From an uncultured Aquitalea sp. (lineage in GTDB: Bacteria; Pseudomonadota; Gammaproteobacteria; Burkholderiales; Chromobacteriaceae): DNA of 64,000 nucleotides. How positions within the stretch are numbered: the stretch's first letter is position 1; each line of letters starts with the position of its first letter. Both the position numbers and the translations under genes were made by a program. This document shows positions 17,119-26,022 of this stretch, one piece after another. Below the pieces are notes generated by a model that ran no database searches, had not been told where the DNA came from, and worked only from the letters and a program-made list of their open reading frames with translations. The stretch spans positions 1 through 64,000 of the forward strand of contig NZ_CAMFLA010000022.1 of assembly GCF_945957525.1 (NCBI RefSeq). Reading direction: 5' to 3'.

Positions 17119-18945
17119 ATGGCGTCTTTCACCCCCCTCAGTCTGCAAACGGCGCGCCTGTTGGCCGAAGACGATATCCACGGTGCCTTGTCCGCAGCGC
17201 AGCAAGGGCTGACCGCCGATCCGGACAATGCCTTGCTGTGGCAGTTGCTGGGTGTTTGCGCAGCTCGCTTGCGGCAGGGCGCGCTGGCCGGGCAATGCTG
17301 GGATCGCGCCGAAGCCCTGATGCCGGACCTGCCAGAGCTGTTCTATCACCGGGGCTGTCTCGCGCTGGACGAAGGACGGGCCGAGGATGCGGCGGCGGCT
17401 TTCCGTGCCGAACTGGCGCGGGATTCGGCACATGTGCCCAGTCTGGGCAATCTGGGCGCGGCGCTGGAAGCCGCAGGCGACGACGAGGGCGCGCAAGCGG
17501 CTTGGCGGGCGGGCTTGTCCCTAGCGCCGCAGGCGCACTGGCTGCGTTTCAATCTGGGCAAGCTGCTATACCGGCAAGGCCGGCTGGCGGAGGCCCGGGA
17601 GGCCTTGCAAACCTGCCTTGCCGCCCAAGCCGAGGATGTCGACACTTTGCAGTTGCTTGGTCAGCTGGAGCGCGAACTGGGCCACGCCGCGCAGGCGGAA
17701 TTGCTGTTGCAAGGCGCTTTGCGCTTGCAGCCCCGGCATCCGGGCGCGCTGAATAATCTGGGGCTGTTGCGCATGGCGCAGCGGCGCTGGGCGGAGGCTG
17801 AGGACTTGCTGCGGGCGGCGCAGGAGGCCGGGGCCGCCACCGCGCCGGGCAATCTGGCCATCCTACTGGTAAACAGTGGCCGGGCGGCGCAGGCGGAAAG
17901 CCTGCTGCGCGTGCAGATCGCCCGTTATGGCGCAACGGGAGAGCGCCTGCATCACCGGGCGCTGGCCTTGATGGAGCTGCGCCGGCATGAGGAGGCGGAG
18001 GCTTTGCTGCGCGAGGGGCTGCGCCTTGAGCCCGGTCATGCCCGCCTGAGGCAGAACTTGGGATATCTCTTGCTGGCGCGCGGCGCGTTTGCCGAAGGCT
18101 GGCACTGCCATGAGTCGCGTCCGGTCTCTCCGTTATTGCCGACGCCGTCTTCGCCGCGCTGGCAAGGCGAGGCGTTGGGCGAGGCCACGCTCCTGCTGCT
18201 GTTTGAACAGGGCTATGGCGACGCCATCCAGTTTTCCCGTTATCTGGACGGGTTGTTGCTGCGGCATCGCGGCCCGGTGACCGCGCTGTGCCCACCACCC
18301 TTGCAGACCCTGTTTGCCGAGCGCTGGCCGGATATCGACTGGCTGCCCATGCCGGCGCGTGATGCGGCGCTGCCGGCGCACGATCGCCATGTGTACAGCA
18401 TGAGCTTGCCCTGGCTGCTGAAAGCCGGACCGGAGGCCGGTTTTGCCTATCTGCGCCCTGCGCAGCCCCGTCGCCTGCGCCATGGCGACGGCCGCTTGCG
18501 GGTGGGTCTGGTGTGGCGCGGCAACGCGGACCATCCCTTTGATCATTGCCGCTCGCTGCCGGATATCGGCTTGCTGGGGCCGTTGACGGCCAATGTCGAT
18601 ATTGAATGGCGCTCCTTGCAATATCGCCCCGACGCTGATGAGCGGCGCTGGCTGGCGGCGCAAGAGGTGATGGACGCCGAGGCGCTGAGCGGCGGGTTTG
18701 CCGAAAGCGCCAGCCGGCTGGAGGAGCTGGATCTGCTGATCAGCGTGGATACGGCCATGGCGCATCTGGCCGGGGCGCTGGGCCTGCCATGCTGGCTGCT
18801 GCTGTCGGCCGCGCATACGGACTGGCGCTGGGGCCTGAGCGGCGAAGCCTCGGTCTGGTATCCGGGCATGCGGCTGTTCCGCCAGCGCGAGGCGGGTGAC
18901 TGGTCTGGTGTGATTGACGACATGGCGCGCGAACTGGAAGCCTGA
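17119..18945 (+). CDS. Tetratricopeptide protein with C-terminal glycosyltransferase-like domain
   Basis: The protein has 608 residues. Roughly the first 350 are consecutive TPR units rich in Ala and Leu, with helix pairs such as ALWQLLGVCAARLRQGALAG and AHWLRFNLGKLLYRQGRLAE. The C-terminal 250 residues resemble a GT9/GT41-like glycosyltransferase fold with LRVGLVWRGN, LLISVDTAMAHLAGALG and WYPGMRLFRQ. Such proteins often modify surface or flagellar proteins in proteobacteria, but no acceptor is evident here. The start at 17119 has a GGAG site. There is no signal peptide, so it is cytoplasmic. Confidence 0.8.
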   Translation: MASFTPLSLQTARLLAEDDIHGALSAAQQGLTADPDNALLWQLLGVCAARLRQGALAGQCWDRAEALMPDLPELFYHRGCLALDEGRAEDAAAAFRAELARDSAHVPSLGNLGAALEAAGDDEGAQAAWRAGLSLAPQAHWLRFNLGKLLYRQGRLAEAREALQTCLAAQAEDVDTLQLLGQLERELGHAAQAELLLQGALRLQPRHPGALNNLGLLRMAQRRWAEAEDLLRAAQEAGAATAPGNLAILLVNSGRAAQAESLLRVQIARYGATGERLHHRALALMELRRHEEAEALLREGLRLEPGHARLRQNLGYLLLARGAFAEGWHCHESRPVSPLLPTPSSPRWQGEALGEATLLLLFEQGYGDAIQFSRYLDGLLLRHRGPVTALCPPPLQTLFAERWPDIDWLPMPARDAALPAHDRHVYSMSLPWLLKAGPEAGFAYLRPAQPRRLRHGDGRLRVGLVWRGNADHPFDHCRSLPDIGLLGPLTANVDIEWRSLQYRPDADERRWLAAQEVMDAEALSGGFAESASRLEELDLLISVDTAMAHLAGALGLPCWLLLSAAHTDWRWGLSGEASVWYPGMRLFRQREAGDWSGVIDDMARELEA

Positions 18946-19078
18946 AAACCGGTTTACGATGCATGGCGCATGGGCGATAGGGCGGCGAAACCGGATTCAA
19001 CATGCTCATGCGCCTAGCGGACGGGCCGCCTTGCCTACCGCTCTCGCCCTGTTCCGCCTTGGCTTGCCCGGGTGTTGT

Positions 19079-20479
19079 TCAGCCATGCGGGCCGGGCGAC
19101 AGCCACTTGCCCGGGTTCATCAGATTGTCAGGGTCCAGCAGTTGTTTGATGCCGCGCATCAATTGCAGCGAGGCCGGGTCCTTGTAGCGTTCCAGCCAGC
19201 CGGTTTTGAGCTGGCCCACGCCGTGCTCGGCCGCCAGCGTGCCCTGATAGCGGTACACCGTGTCGTAGACGATGGCGTTCACCGCCGGCTCGTCATCGAA
19301 CAGATGCGCGTTGCCGGGCCGGGTAAAGCTGATGTTGTAATGCAGATTGCCGTCGCCGGCATGACCGAAGGCGATGATGCGTATGCCCGGGAAGGCAGCT
19401 TGCAGCGCCGCGTCGCAGTCTTCGAGAAAGTCCGCAATGGCCGAGCTGGGCACGCCGATGTCGTGTTTGATGCTGGGGCCGTCGAGCTTTTGCGTCTCCG
19501 ACATCGCCTCGCGCAAGCGCCACAGCTGAGCGCGCTCCGTTTCACTGCGCGCCAGCACGGCGTCTTGCAGCGGCTGTTCGGCCAACCAGCTCACCAGCGC
19601 GTCTTCCAGCGCGGCGTGCCCGCCGTTGTCCGACAGCTCGATCAGCGCCATCCACGGGGCCTGAAACGGCAATTGGCCCGGGTGGTGGCGCTCCAGCAGC
19701 GACTGGCAGGCCGAAGACATGATTTCAAAGGTGGTGAGCCGGTCGCCAAATGCCTGCCGCAAGCCGGACAGCAGCCGGATGGCGGCGCGACTGTCGCTCA
19801 AGCCCGTCAGCGCGGTGGCGCGGGCGGTGGGTTGTGGAAACAGCCGCAGCGTGGCGGCGGTGATCAGGCCCAGTTGGCCTTCCGCGCCGATGAACAGCTG
19901 TTTGACGTCCAGTCCGCTGGTGTCCTTGCGCAGGCCGCTGAGCGCATGCAGCACCTGCCCGTCCGGCAGTACCACTTCCAGCCCCAGCGCGAGTTCGCGC
20001 ATGGTGCCGTAACGCAGTACGGCCAGCCCGCCGGCGTTGGTGGACAGGTTGCCGCCTATCTGGCAACTGCCCTCGCTGGCCAGCGACAGCGGAAACAGCC
20101 GGCCGGCTTCTTCGGCCAACCTTTGCACTTCGGCCAGCGTCAGGCCGGCCTCCACGGTCAGGCTGTTGTTGTCGGTGTCGATATTGCGCACGGCGCGCAG
20201 GCGTCGCAGATTGAGCAACAATTGCCGGCCGGAGGCATCCGGCGTGGCGCCGCCGCAGGTGGAGGTGTTGCCGCCCTGCGGCACGATGGCCACGCCGTAC
20301 TGCCGGCACAGGCTGACAATAGCGGCGGTTTCGGCGGTGCTGCCGGGCAGGGCGGCCGCCAGCGGCCGGCCCTGATAGCGGCGGCGGTAGTCCAGCGCCA
20401 GCGGGGCGGTATCGGCCGGATCGGTCAACAAGTGGGCAGGGCCGATCACGGCGGCGATGTCGCGCAGCAGCTGTTCCAT
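19079..20479 (-). CDS. FAD-linked oxidase, D-2-hydroxyacid dehydrogenase type (GlcD/D2HGDH-like)
   Basis: The protein has 466 residues. The N-terminal PCMH/FAD_binding_4 domain includes PQGGNTSTCGGATPD at about residues 78-92 and EGSCQIGGNLSTNAGG at about 145-160. The C-terminal FAD-oxidase domain has FGHAGDGNLHYNI and AAEHGVGQLK. It should oxidise a D-2-hydroxyacid such as D-lactate, glycolate or D-2-hydroxyglutarate and pass electrons to an acceptor. It is the last gene of a six-gene operon, one base after the cupin gene. A 13-mer repeat copy lies in its 5' half. Confidence 0.88.
   Translation of the reverse strand: MEQLLRDIAAVIGPAHLLTDPADTAPLALDYRRRYQGRPLAAALPGSTAETAAIVSLCRQYGVAIVPQGGNTSTCGGATPDASGRQLLLNLRRLRAVRNIDTDNNSLTVEAGLTLAEVQRLAEEAGRLFPLSLASEGSCQIGGNLSTNAGGLAVLRYGTMRELALGLEVVLPDGQVLHALSGLRKDTSGLDVKQLFIGAEGQLGLITAATLRLFPQPTARATALTGLSDSRAAIRLLSGLRQAFGDRLTTFEIMSSACQSLLERHHPGQLPFQAPWMALIELSDNGGHAALEDALVSWLAEQPLQDAVLARSETERAQLWRLREAMSETQKLDGPSIKHDIGVPSSAIADFLEDCDAALQAAFPGIRIIAFGHAGDGNLHYNISFTRPGNAHLFDDEPAVNAIVYDTVYRYQGTLAAEHGVGQLKTGWLERYKDPASLQLMRGIKQLLDPDNLMNPGKWLSPGPHG
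20111..20123 (-). repeat. 13-mer repeat AAGGTTGGCCGAA, exact copy
   Basis: Exact copy inside the FAD-oxidase gene, read in frame as Q-R-L-A-E with the arginine codon AGG. Confidence 0.75.
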
Positions 20480-20480
20480 C

Positions 20481-20993
20481 TCAGTGTTCTTTCCCGTCTT
20501 CCCGTTGCGCGTCCGGCAGCCCGTCGTGCTCGCCTTGCGGCGTGAAGGGGCAGTCCCGCCAGTGGCGCGCGCCAATGGCGGCGTTGCGCGCCGGGTGTTG
20601 CGGATAGTGGATGCGGTTGTCGTCCCGGTCGCGGTCGCCCACGCACAGCAGGCGCACATCGCGGTCGGTGTTGTTGATGAAGGTGTGTGCGATGCCGCTG
20701 CCGGCGGGAAAGCCCACCGAGTCGCCGGCTTGCAGCCGGTGCAGCACGCCGTCCAGCCAGACGTCCGGCGCGCCTTCCAGCACATGCACGAACTCATCCT
20801 CGGTTTCTTCCGCGTGCGGCCAGCTGGTTCGGCGGCCCGGCGGCAGCAGTTCATGATGAATGCCGATGCGGGCAAAGCCGAAGTGCCGGCCCAGCGGCGA
20901 ACCGATGGACAGTTTTTCCTCGCTGCCCGGATAGCAGGCGTCGTCAGGCTGGCGGATGTCCTGCCAGTGGACAATGGCGGGATGACGGCTCAT
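20481..20993 (-). CDS. Cupin-domain protein
   Basis: The 170-residue protein has a single beta-barrel cupin. Motif 1 lies in TSWPHAEETEDEFVHVLEG and motif 2 in GDSVGFPAGSGIAHTFIN, providing His/Glu metal ligands. It could be a small-molecule isomerase, dioxygenase or sensor. The C-terminal 40 residues are polar. It sits 19 bp after the GST gene and one base before the FAD oxidase, inside the operon, so a role in the same catabolic pathway is likely. Confidence 0.8.
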   Translation of the reverse strand: MSRHPAIVHWQDIRQPDDACYPGSEEKLSIGSPLGRHFGFARIGIHHELLPPGRRTSWPHAEETEDEFVHVLEGAPDVWLDGVLHRLQAGDSVGFPAGSGIAHTFINNTDRDVRLLCVGDRDRDDNRIHYPQHPARNAAIGARHWRDCPFTPQGEHDGLPDAQREDGKEH

Positions 20994-21012
20994 GGCGTGC
21001 TCCTTGCAAGAC

Positions 21013-21636
21013 TCAGTCGGGAATGTCCGGCGACATCAGCTCGTCCGGGTGTTGCCAGCCGGGCAGGGCGGCGATGCGCGCCAGCCAGCTTGCTACGGCC
21101 GGCCATTGTGCAATGTCGAGGCCGGCTTCGGCCAACCACCACAAGTAAGCGCTGGCGGACACGTCGGCGATGCTGGCATTGTCGCCGGCCAGCCACTGGC
21201 GTTCAGTCAGCGTGGCTTGCAGCGTATCCAGATCGGCGCGGGCGCGGCCTTCCAGCCAGGCCAGCAGCGCCGGCTCGGCCTTGGCGAAGCGCTGGTAAAA
21301 GCGCAGGTTGGGGACAGAGAAACCAATGCGATTAGCCTCCCAGCTCAACCATTCGCGGATGTGCTGGCGTTCGCCGCCAATGCCGTCCAGGTGGCCGTAG
21401 CTGTCGGCCAGCCATTGCAGGATGGCGTTGGACTGGCACATGGCGGTGCCGTCCGCCACCAGCACCGGCACTTCGCCGAAGCGGCTGACGGCGCGGAAGT
21501 CTTCCGGGCGCTCTGCACGCGGCAGGGTGAGATCCACATGCACATAGTCGTGGGAGACATCGGCCAGCATCAGCGCCAGCCGCACCTTGTAGCTGTGGCC
21601 GGAGAAACGGTTGCCGTAAAGGGTAAGGGTAGTCAT
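21013..21636 (-). CDS. Glutathione S-transferase family protein
   Basis: The 207-residue protein has an N-terminal thioredoxin-like domain (TLYGNRFSGHSYKVRLAL) with a serine-containing active-site loop and the cis-Pro segment EVPVLVADGT. An all-helical C-terminal domain contains DNASIADVSASAYL, a GST N-capping-box type signature. The start overlaps the FRG gene stop by 4 bp. Its role in the operon may be glutathione-dependent isomerisation or detoxification of an intermediate. Confidence 0.88.
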   Translation of the reverse strand: MTTLTLYGNRFSGHSYKVRLALMLADVSHDYVHVDLTLPRAERPEDFRAVSRFGEVPVLVADGTAMCQSNAILQWLADSYGHLDGIGGERQHIREWLSWEANRIGFSVPNLRFYQRFAKAEPALLAWLEGRARADLDTLQATLTERQWLAGDNASIADVSASAYLWWLAEAGLDIAQWPAVASWLARIAALPGWQHPDELMSPDIPD

Positions 21637-22379
21637 GGGAGCGGTGTTTTCTGTAGTTGTTTGGTGAGCGCTTCGAGCTGCGGGGGCGACAGGCGGGCAT
21701 GGTCGAAGCCCGCTTGCGCCAGTTCTTCGCTCAATTGTGGCAGAGAAGCGGCTTCCGGGTGGAAGGCCGTCAGTCTGTCGGCAAAGCGTTTTTGTTTTTC
21801 CAGCGGCACAAAGCCGCCGGCGGGTTGGTAGAACAGGGTGAAGCTGCCTTGCTGGGCGCGCACGCGGGCGATGTGATCCAGCGGGTGGGGCAGGAACCAG
21901 GTTTGCCGAACGGCCAGCGGCTCGCGAAACAGCTTGGCCGAAGCATGACTGACCTGACGGTCCACGCGCAGCAGCCACAGCACCGGCTGCTGATCGGGCT
22001 GATGGCGCAAGCGGCCGCTGGCGAAATCATGCAGCGCCATCCACAGCGCCACCTCGGGCGACAGCGTCCAGTCCAGCAGCCGGGTGGGCAGACCGTAGTG
22101 CTGACCCAGGGCCAGCCAGTCCAGCGCTTGCCAGCGTTTCAGCGTCTTGGGCGCGTGGTCCAGCGAAACGGGTGCCTGGCGGCGGAAGTCTTGCAGCAGC
22201 CGGCTCTCGCGGGCCAGCAAGGACTGCCGGTCGGCGCGGGCAATGCCGGGCAGCAAGGGCCAGTCATGATGCTGGCCGCGAAAATACAGCGTGTGGCCGG
22301 CGGGCAGCTCGCGTCGGGCCGTCTCGACATGGCGCAGCCAGCCGGACAGACTGTCAAAGCGCAAGGGGGCGGCGCTCAT
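21633..22379 (-). CDS. FRG-domain protein
   Basis: The 248-residue protein carries the FRG signature YFRGQHHDWPLLPGIAR at about residues 31-47 and the conserved block QHYGLPTRLLDWTLSPEVAL near 95-115. FRG domains (named after Phe-Arg-Gly) are of unknown biochemical function and often occur in phage-defence or mobile contexts. Here the gene is fused into a metabolic operon by ATGA overlaps at both ends, which is unusual. There is no partner toxin domain and no membrane segment. Confidence 0.85.
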   Translation of the reverse strand: MSAAPLRFDSLSGWLRHVETARRELPAGHTLYFRGQHHDWPLLPGIARADRQSLLARESRLLQDFRRQAPVSLDHAPKTLKRWQALDWLALGQHYGLPTRLLDWTLSPEVALWMALHDFASGRLRHQPDQQPVLWLLRVDRQVSHASAKLFREPLAVRQTWFLPHPLDHIARVRAQQGSFTLFYQPAGGFVPLEKQKRFADRLTAFHPEAASLPQLSEELAQAGFDHARLSPPQLEALTKQLQKTPLP

Positions 22380-23842
22380 GAGGCCTTGCCGCCTTGCGAG
22401 CCCAGCCAGGCGGCGGCGAAAGCCAGCGGCACCGACAACAGGGCGGGGTTGGCCAGCGGAAACAGCGGGGCGGGATGGCCCAGCACCGCCACCCACACCG
22501 CCGGCCCGGCGACGATCAGCGCCAGCGAGGCCAACATGCCGACCAGCCCGCCCAGCAATGCGCCGCGCGCGGTCAGGCCCGGCCAGTACAGCGTCAGCAG
22601 CAGGATGGGAAAGTTGGCCGAAGCGGCGATGGCGAAGGCGAGGCCGAAGAGAAAGGCCACGTTCTGATTCTGGAACAGCGTAGACAGCAGCACGGCCAGC
22701 AAGCCAAGACCCAACGTGGCCAGGCGCGACACTCGCAACTCCTGGCGGCTGTCGGCGTCGCCGCGCTTGAGCCACACGGCGTAGAAGTCATGACTGACCG
22801 CGCTGGCTCCGGCCATGGCAAGGCCGGCCAGCACCGCCAGAATGGTGGCGAAGGCCACTGCCGCCACCAGCCCCTCCAGCCAGGGCCCGCCGAGGAGGCC
22901 GGCCAGATGCAAAGCCGCCATATTGCCGCCGCCCAGCAGTTTGCCGGCAGCGTCATGAAAGCGCGCTTCCGGCCCCACCATCACCACCGCGCCATAACCG
23001 ATGACGATGTTGAGCAGGAAGAAAGCCGCCACCAGCAGCGTAGCCCAGCCGACGGAGCGGCGCGCGGCGCGCGCGTCCGGTACGGTAAAGAAGCGCATCA
23101 GGATGTGCGGCAAGCCCAGCAAGCCCAGACTCAGGCCCAGCCCCAACGAGAGGATGTCCCACGCGCCGCCCAGCGCCTTGCTCGGTTGCAGGATGCCCGG
23201 CCCGCGTACGGCTTCGGCCGCTTGCAGCAAGGCAGTCAGGCCGCCGGCGCGCCATAGCACGCCGCCCGTCAGCAACAGGCCGCACAACAGCATCAGCGCC
23301 GCTTTGAGCATCTGCACCCAACTGGTGGCCAGCATGCCGCCCAGCGATACGTACAGCACCATCAGACCGCCCACGATCAGCACCGCAGGCAAATAGGGCA
23401 GGCCGAACAGCAGGCCAAGCAGCTTGCCGGCGCCCACCATCTGCACGATCAGATAAAACAGTGTCACGGTCAGCGAGCCGGCCACCGTCATCAGCCGAAC
23501 GCCGCGATGCTCGAAGCGGCTGGCCAACACATCGGCCACGGTAAAGCGCCCCAGCGAACGCAGCTTGTCGGCAAACAGCAGCATCAGCAGCGGCCAGCCG
23601 GCCAGCGTGCCCACCGCATAGGCCAACGAGTCATAACCCTGTCCCAGATACATGCCGATGGCGCCGAGAAAAGCGGCGGCGGACAGGTAGTCGCCGGCCA
23701 GCGCCAGCCCGTTTTGCGCGGCATTCAAGCGCCCGCCGCCGGTGTAGAAAGCGCCGGCGCTGCCGGTGCGGCGCGCGGCCTGACGCGTCAGCCACAGGGT
23801 GGCGGCGAGAAAGAGCAGGAAAAACAGCAGGGCGTGGCTCAT
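22376..23842 (-). CDS. Sodium:solute symporter family permease (ActP-like)
   Basis: This 488-residue inner-membrane protein has about thirteen hydrophobic segments. It carries an SSS-family block YLSAAAFLGAIGMYLGQGYD near residue 50 and the sodium-site region GLAMAGASAVSHDFYAVWLK near 345. It is paired with a small DUF485 membrane protein exactly as actP is with yjcH, so short monocarboxylates such as acetate, lactate or glycolate are likely substrates. A 2-hydroxyacid oxidase at the end of the same operon supports a hydroxyacid. The substrate is inferred. Confidence 0.87.
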   Translation of the reverse strand: MSHALLFFLLFLAATLWLTRQAARRTGSAGAFYTGGGRLNAAQNGLALAGDYLSAAAFLGAIGMYLGQGYDSLAYAVGTLAGWPLLMLLFADKLRSLGRFTVADVLASRFEHRGVRLMTVAGSLTVTLFYLIVQMVGAGKLLGLLFGLPYLPAVLIVGGLMVLYVSLGGMLATSWVQMLKAALMLLCGLLLTGGVLWRAGGLTALLQAAEAVRGPGILQPSKALGGAWDILSLGLGLSLGLLGLPHILMRFFTVPDARAARRSVGWATLLVAAFFLLNIVIGYGAVVMVGPEARFHDAAGKLLGGGNMAALHLAGLLGGPWLEGLVAAVAFATILAVLAGLAMAGASAVSHDFYAVWLKRGDADSRQELRVSRLATLGLGLLAVLLSTLFQNQNVAFLFGLAFAIAASANFPILLLTLYWPGLTARGALLGGLVGMLASLALIVAGPAVWVAVLGHPAPLFPLANPALLSVPLAFAAAWLGSQGGKAS

Positions 23843-24042
23843 CGCGGCGCATCCTTGTCGTCGTCGCGCAAGCCCAGCCAGACCGCCAGCGCGGCAAAGA
23901 GGGCGATCAGAGCGACAGCGAGCAGCAAGGACAGCGGCCAGCCGCCCAGACGGAAGGCCAGCGCGGACGGGTACCACGCCAGGACGGCGTAGTAGGCGAG
24001 AGTGGCCGCGAGAATCAGCGCGGCGGACAGGCGAAGGTGCAT
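23839..24042 (-). CDS. DUF485-type small membrane protein (YjcH-like)
   Basis: The 67-residue protein has two hydrophobic segments (about residues 5-22 and 34-58) and a charged C-terminus DDDKDAPR. It overlaps the symporter gene by 4 bp. The size, topology and position immediately before an SSS symporter match the YjcH/DUF485 companions of ActP, though the sequence itself is poorly conserved. It is the first gene of the six-gene operon. Confidence 0.7.
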   Translation of the reverse strand: MHLRLSAALILAATLAYYAVLAWYPSALAFRLGGWPLSLLLAVALIALFAALAVWLGLRDDDKDAPR

Positions 24043-24243
24043 GATGGAGAGACTTCTTCGGCAAACCTTGTGATCGGGCGATAAGGCCCGCTAACAAAAA
24101 AACAGACCCCGCTTCGCGCTTTCTTGTTGCTCGTCGGGCACCGGCCTGCGCCGGCGGGCCTGGGTTCTGAGTCTTGGCGAGGTGTTGTCAGCGGCTCTGA
24201 GCGGGGCCCGGCTGGCCGTTGCCGGCCGGGTCAACAACAGCGT

Positions 24244-25599
24244 TTATTTCTGCCAGTAGGTTTTCACGTTGACGAATTCATACAGGCCGAACTCCGACAG
24301 CTCGCGACCATAGCCGGAGGCTTTCACGCCGCCAAAAGGCAGGCGCAGGTCCGAGCTGGTATGGCGATTGATGAACACGCTGCCCACTTCCAGTTGGCGC
24401 GCCAGCGCGCGGCCGCGGGTTTCGTCGGCGGTGTAGATGGATGCGCCAAGGCCAAAGGGAGTGTCGTTGGCCAGCCGGATGGCATCGGCTTCGTCGCGCG
24501 CGCGCAGAATGCTGGCCACCGGACCGAATACTTCTTCGTGATAAACGCGACAGGCCGCGCTGACGTGATCCAGCACCGTGGCCGGGTAGAAAAAGCCGGG
24601 CGTGGCCGGCATCTGCCCGCCCAGCAGTACCGTTGCGCCGCCATGCACGGCATCCATCACCTGGGCGTGCAGCGCCTCGCGCAGGTCGGCGCGGGTGAGC
24701 GGGGCCAGCGTGGCGGCCGGATCGCGCGGGTCGCCCGGCTGCAAGCGGCTGGCCGCTTCTACAAACGCCGCGATGAAGCGATCGGCGATTTCCGGCACCA
24801 CGATCATGCGCTTGGCCGCATTGCAGCTTTGTCCGGCGTCGCGGAAACGGGAGTTCACCGCTTCTTGCGCGGCGGTGTCCACATCGGCGTCCGCCAGCAC
24901 AATGAAGGGATTGCTGCCGCCCAGTTCGAGCACGGTTTTTTTCAGGTGCTTGCCAGCCAGGCTGGCGATGACGCGCCCAGTCTGGGTCGAGCCGGTGAAG
25001 GCCACCGCGTCGCTGTGGCGGATGGCTTCTTCTACTTGCTCGTGATCGATCCAGGCCACGTCCAGACAGTCCAGCCCGGCCGTGCGCACCAACTCCAGCA
25101 ACAACTGGGTGCACTGCGGCACCGAAGGTGCGGGCTTCACCAGACAGGCATTGCCGGCCATCAGTGCCGGCACGGCAAAGCGCAGCACTTGCCAGATTGG
25201 GTAGTTCCAAGGCATTACCGCCAGCACACAGCCCAGGGGCTCGAAGGAGACGCCGCTGTCGCTCGCCTGGGTGGCGATGGCTTGCGGGGCCAGCAGGCTG
25301 GGGGCCAGATCGGCGTAGTAACGGATCAGTTGCGCGGATTTGTCGATTTCCGCCAGGCATTCTGCGGTGCGCTTGCCCACCTCCAGCGTCACCAGCGCCG
25401 CCAGCGCTTCGCGTTCCGCCTCCAGTCCTTCGGCCAACCTCAGCAGCTGGCCGGCGCGTTCGTGAATATCGAGCGCTGCCCAACGGCGCTGCGCCTGACG
25501 CAAGGCGGCGAGACAGTCGGCAAATCGGGGTTCCGGCCAGGCCGGGCGGGTGAACACCACCTCGGCGGTGGCGGGATTGCAGCTGGTAAAGGCGGTCAT
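24244..25599 (-). CDS. NAD(P)-dependent aldehyde dehydrogenase, succinate-semialdehyde type (Sad-like)
   Basis: The 451-residue ALDH has the catalytic Glu in LELGGSNPF and the nucleophilic Cys in AGQSCNAAKR. Further family blocks are MPWNYPIWQV, FTGSTQTGR and EEVFGPVASI. It ends with GVKASGYGRELSEFG. The length and the KR after the catalytic cysteine fit the Sad/YneI succinate-semialdehyde group. The ATG at 25599 starts at the family N-terminus. It is read in the same direction as the symporter operon, but a 200-bp gap separates them. Confidence 0.87.
   Translation of the reverse strand: MTAFTSCNPATAEVVFTRPAWPEPRFADCLAALRQAQRRWAALDIHERAGQLLRLAEGLEAEREALAALVTLEVGKRTAECLAEIDKSAQLIRYYADLAPSLLAPQAIATQASDSGVSFEPLGCVLAVMPWNYPIWQVLRFAVPALMAGNACLVKPAPSVPQCTQLLLELVRTAGLDCLDVAWIDHEQVEEAIRHSDAVAFTGSTQTGRVIASLAGKHLKKTVLELGGSNPFIVLADADVDTAAQEAVNSRFRDAGQSCNAAKRMIVVPEIADRFIAAFVEAASRLQPGDPRDPAATLAPLTRADLREALHAQVMDAVHGGATVLLGGQMPATPGFFYPATVLDHVSAACRVYHEEVFGPVASILRARDEADAIRLANDTPFGLGASIYTADETRGRALARQLEVGSVFINRHTSSDLRLPFGGVKASGYGRELSEFGLYEFVNVKTYWQK
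25429..25441 (-). repeat. 13-mer repeat, 12 of 13 match
   Basis: One mismatch at the first base. It lies inside the aldehyde dehydrogenase gene and is read as L-R-L-A-E with codon AGG. Confidence 0.55.
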
Positions 25600-25640
25600 G
25601 GCCGGACAAGAGCGTGGGACGGTAAAGATGTTCGACTGTA

Positions 25641-25662
25641 ACAAAAAAGCCCGGTGACGGGC
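25641..25662 (-). terminator. Minus-strand terminator
   Basis: GCCCG and CGGGC form the stem with a 4-nt loop, followed on the minus strand by TTTTTTGTT. It lies upstream of the aldehyde dehydrogenase start and insulates it from LuxR transcription. Confidence 0.7.
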
Positions 25663-25860
25663 AGGGCAAGCTCGCGTTCAGGCGCTGCTTGGGGTCGGAT
25701 GCCCACGGGGGTGGACAGCGCTTCGTGCTTGCCGGTTGCGCAGCGGACGATGCTTGGGAGCGCATCCATGAACAAAACCGCCTTGGGGCCGGCATCTTTC
25801 CTTGCCTGCGCAGGGCAAACGGATCATCCATCCGGGCAGGCATTGGCTGGGGGGATGGCG

Positions 25861-25891
25861 CAAAAAAAGCGGGCCCGGAGAGGAGCCCGCC
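25861..25891 (-). terminator. Terminator of the LuxR gene
   Basis: On the minus strand GCGGGC and GCCCGC form a 6-bp stem with a 10-nt loop, followed by seven T residues. Confidence 0.75.
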
Positions 25892-26022
25892 AGAGAGGGG
25901 GGCAGTTGCCGCCGAAGCGGTCTGCTAAGTCGATCTGCCTCTTTGCTGGCTGTGAGTACGCTGCAAAGAGGGGCATTATTTCATCGGATCGACAGGCTTC
26001 CTACTGGCAGGGCTGGCAGTTG

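Larger units (their letters stand above)
25600..26022. other. Intergenic region downstream of the LuxR gene with several minus-strand hairpins
   Basis: I find no convincing gene. Reading the minus strand away from the LuxR stop, there is a 9-bp inverted repeat CCTCTTTGC/GCAAAGAGG (25938-25971), then a terminator (25861-25891). After a further 200 nt comes a second terminator (25641-25662). The interval 25663-25860 could be a small RNA or merely spacer. No promoter was identified. Confidence 0.4.
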
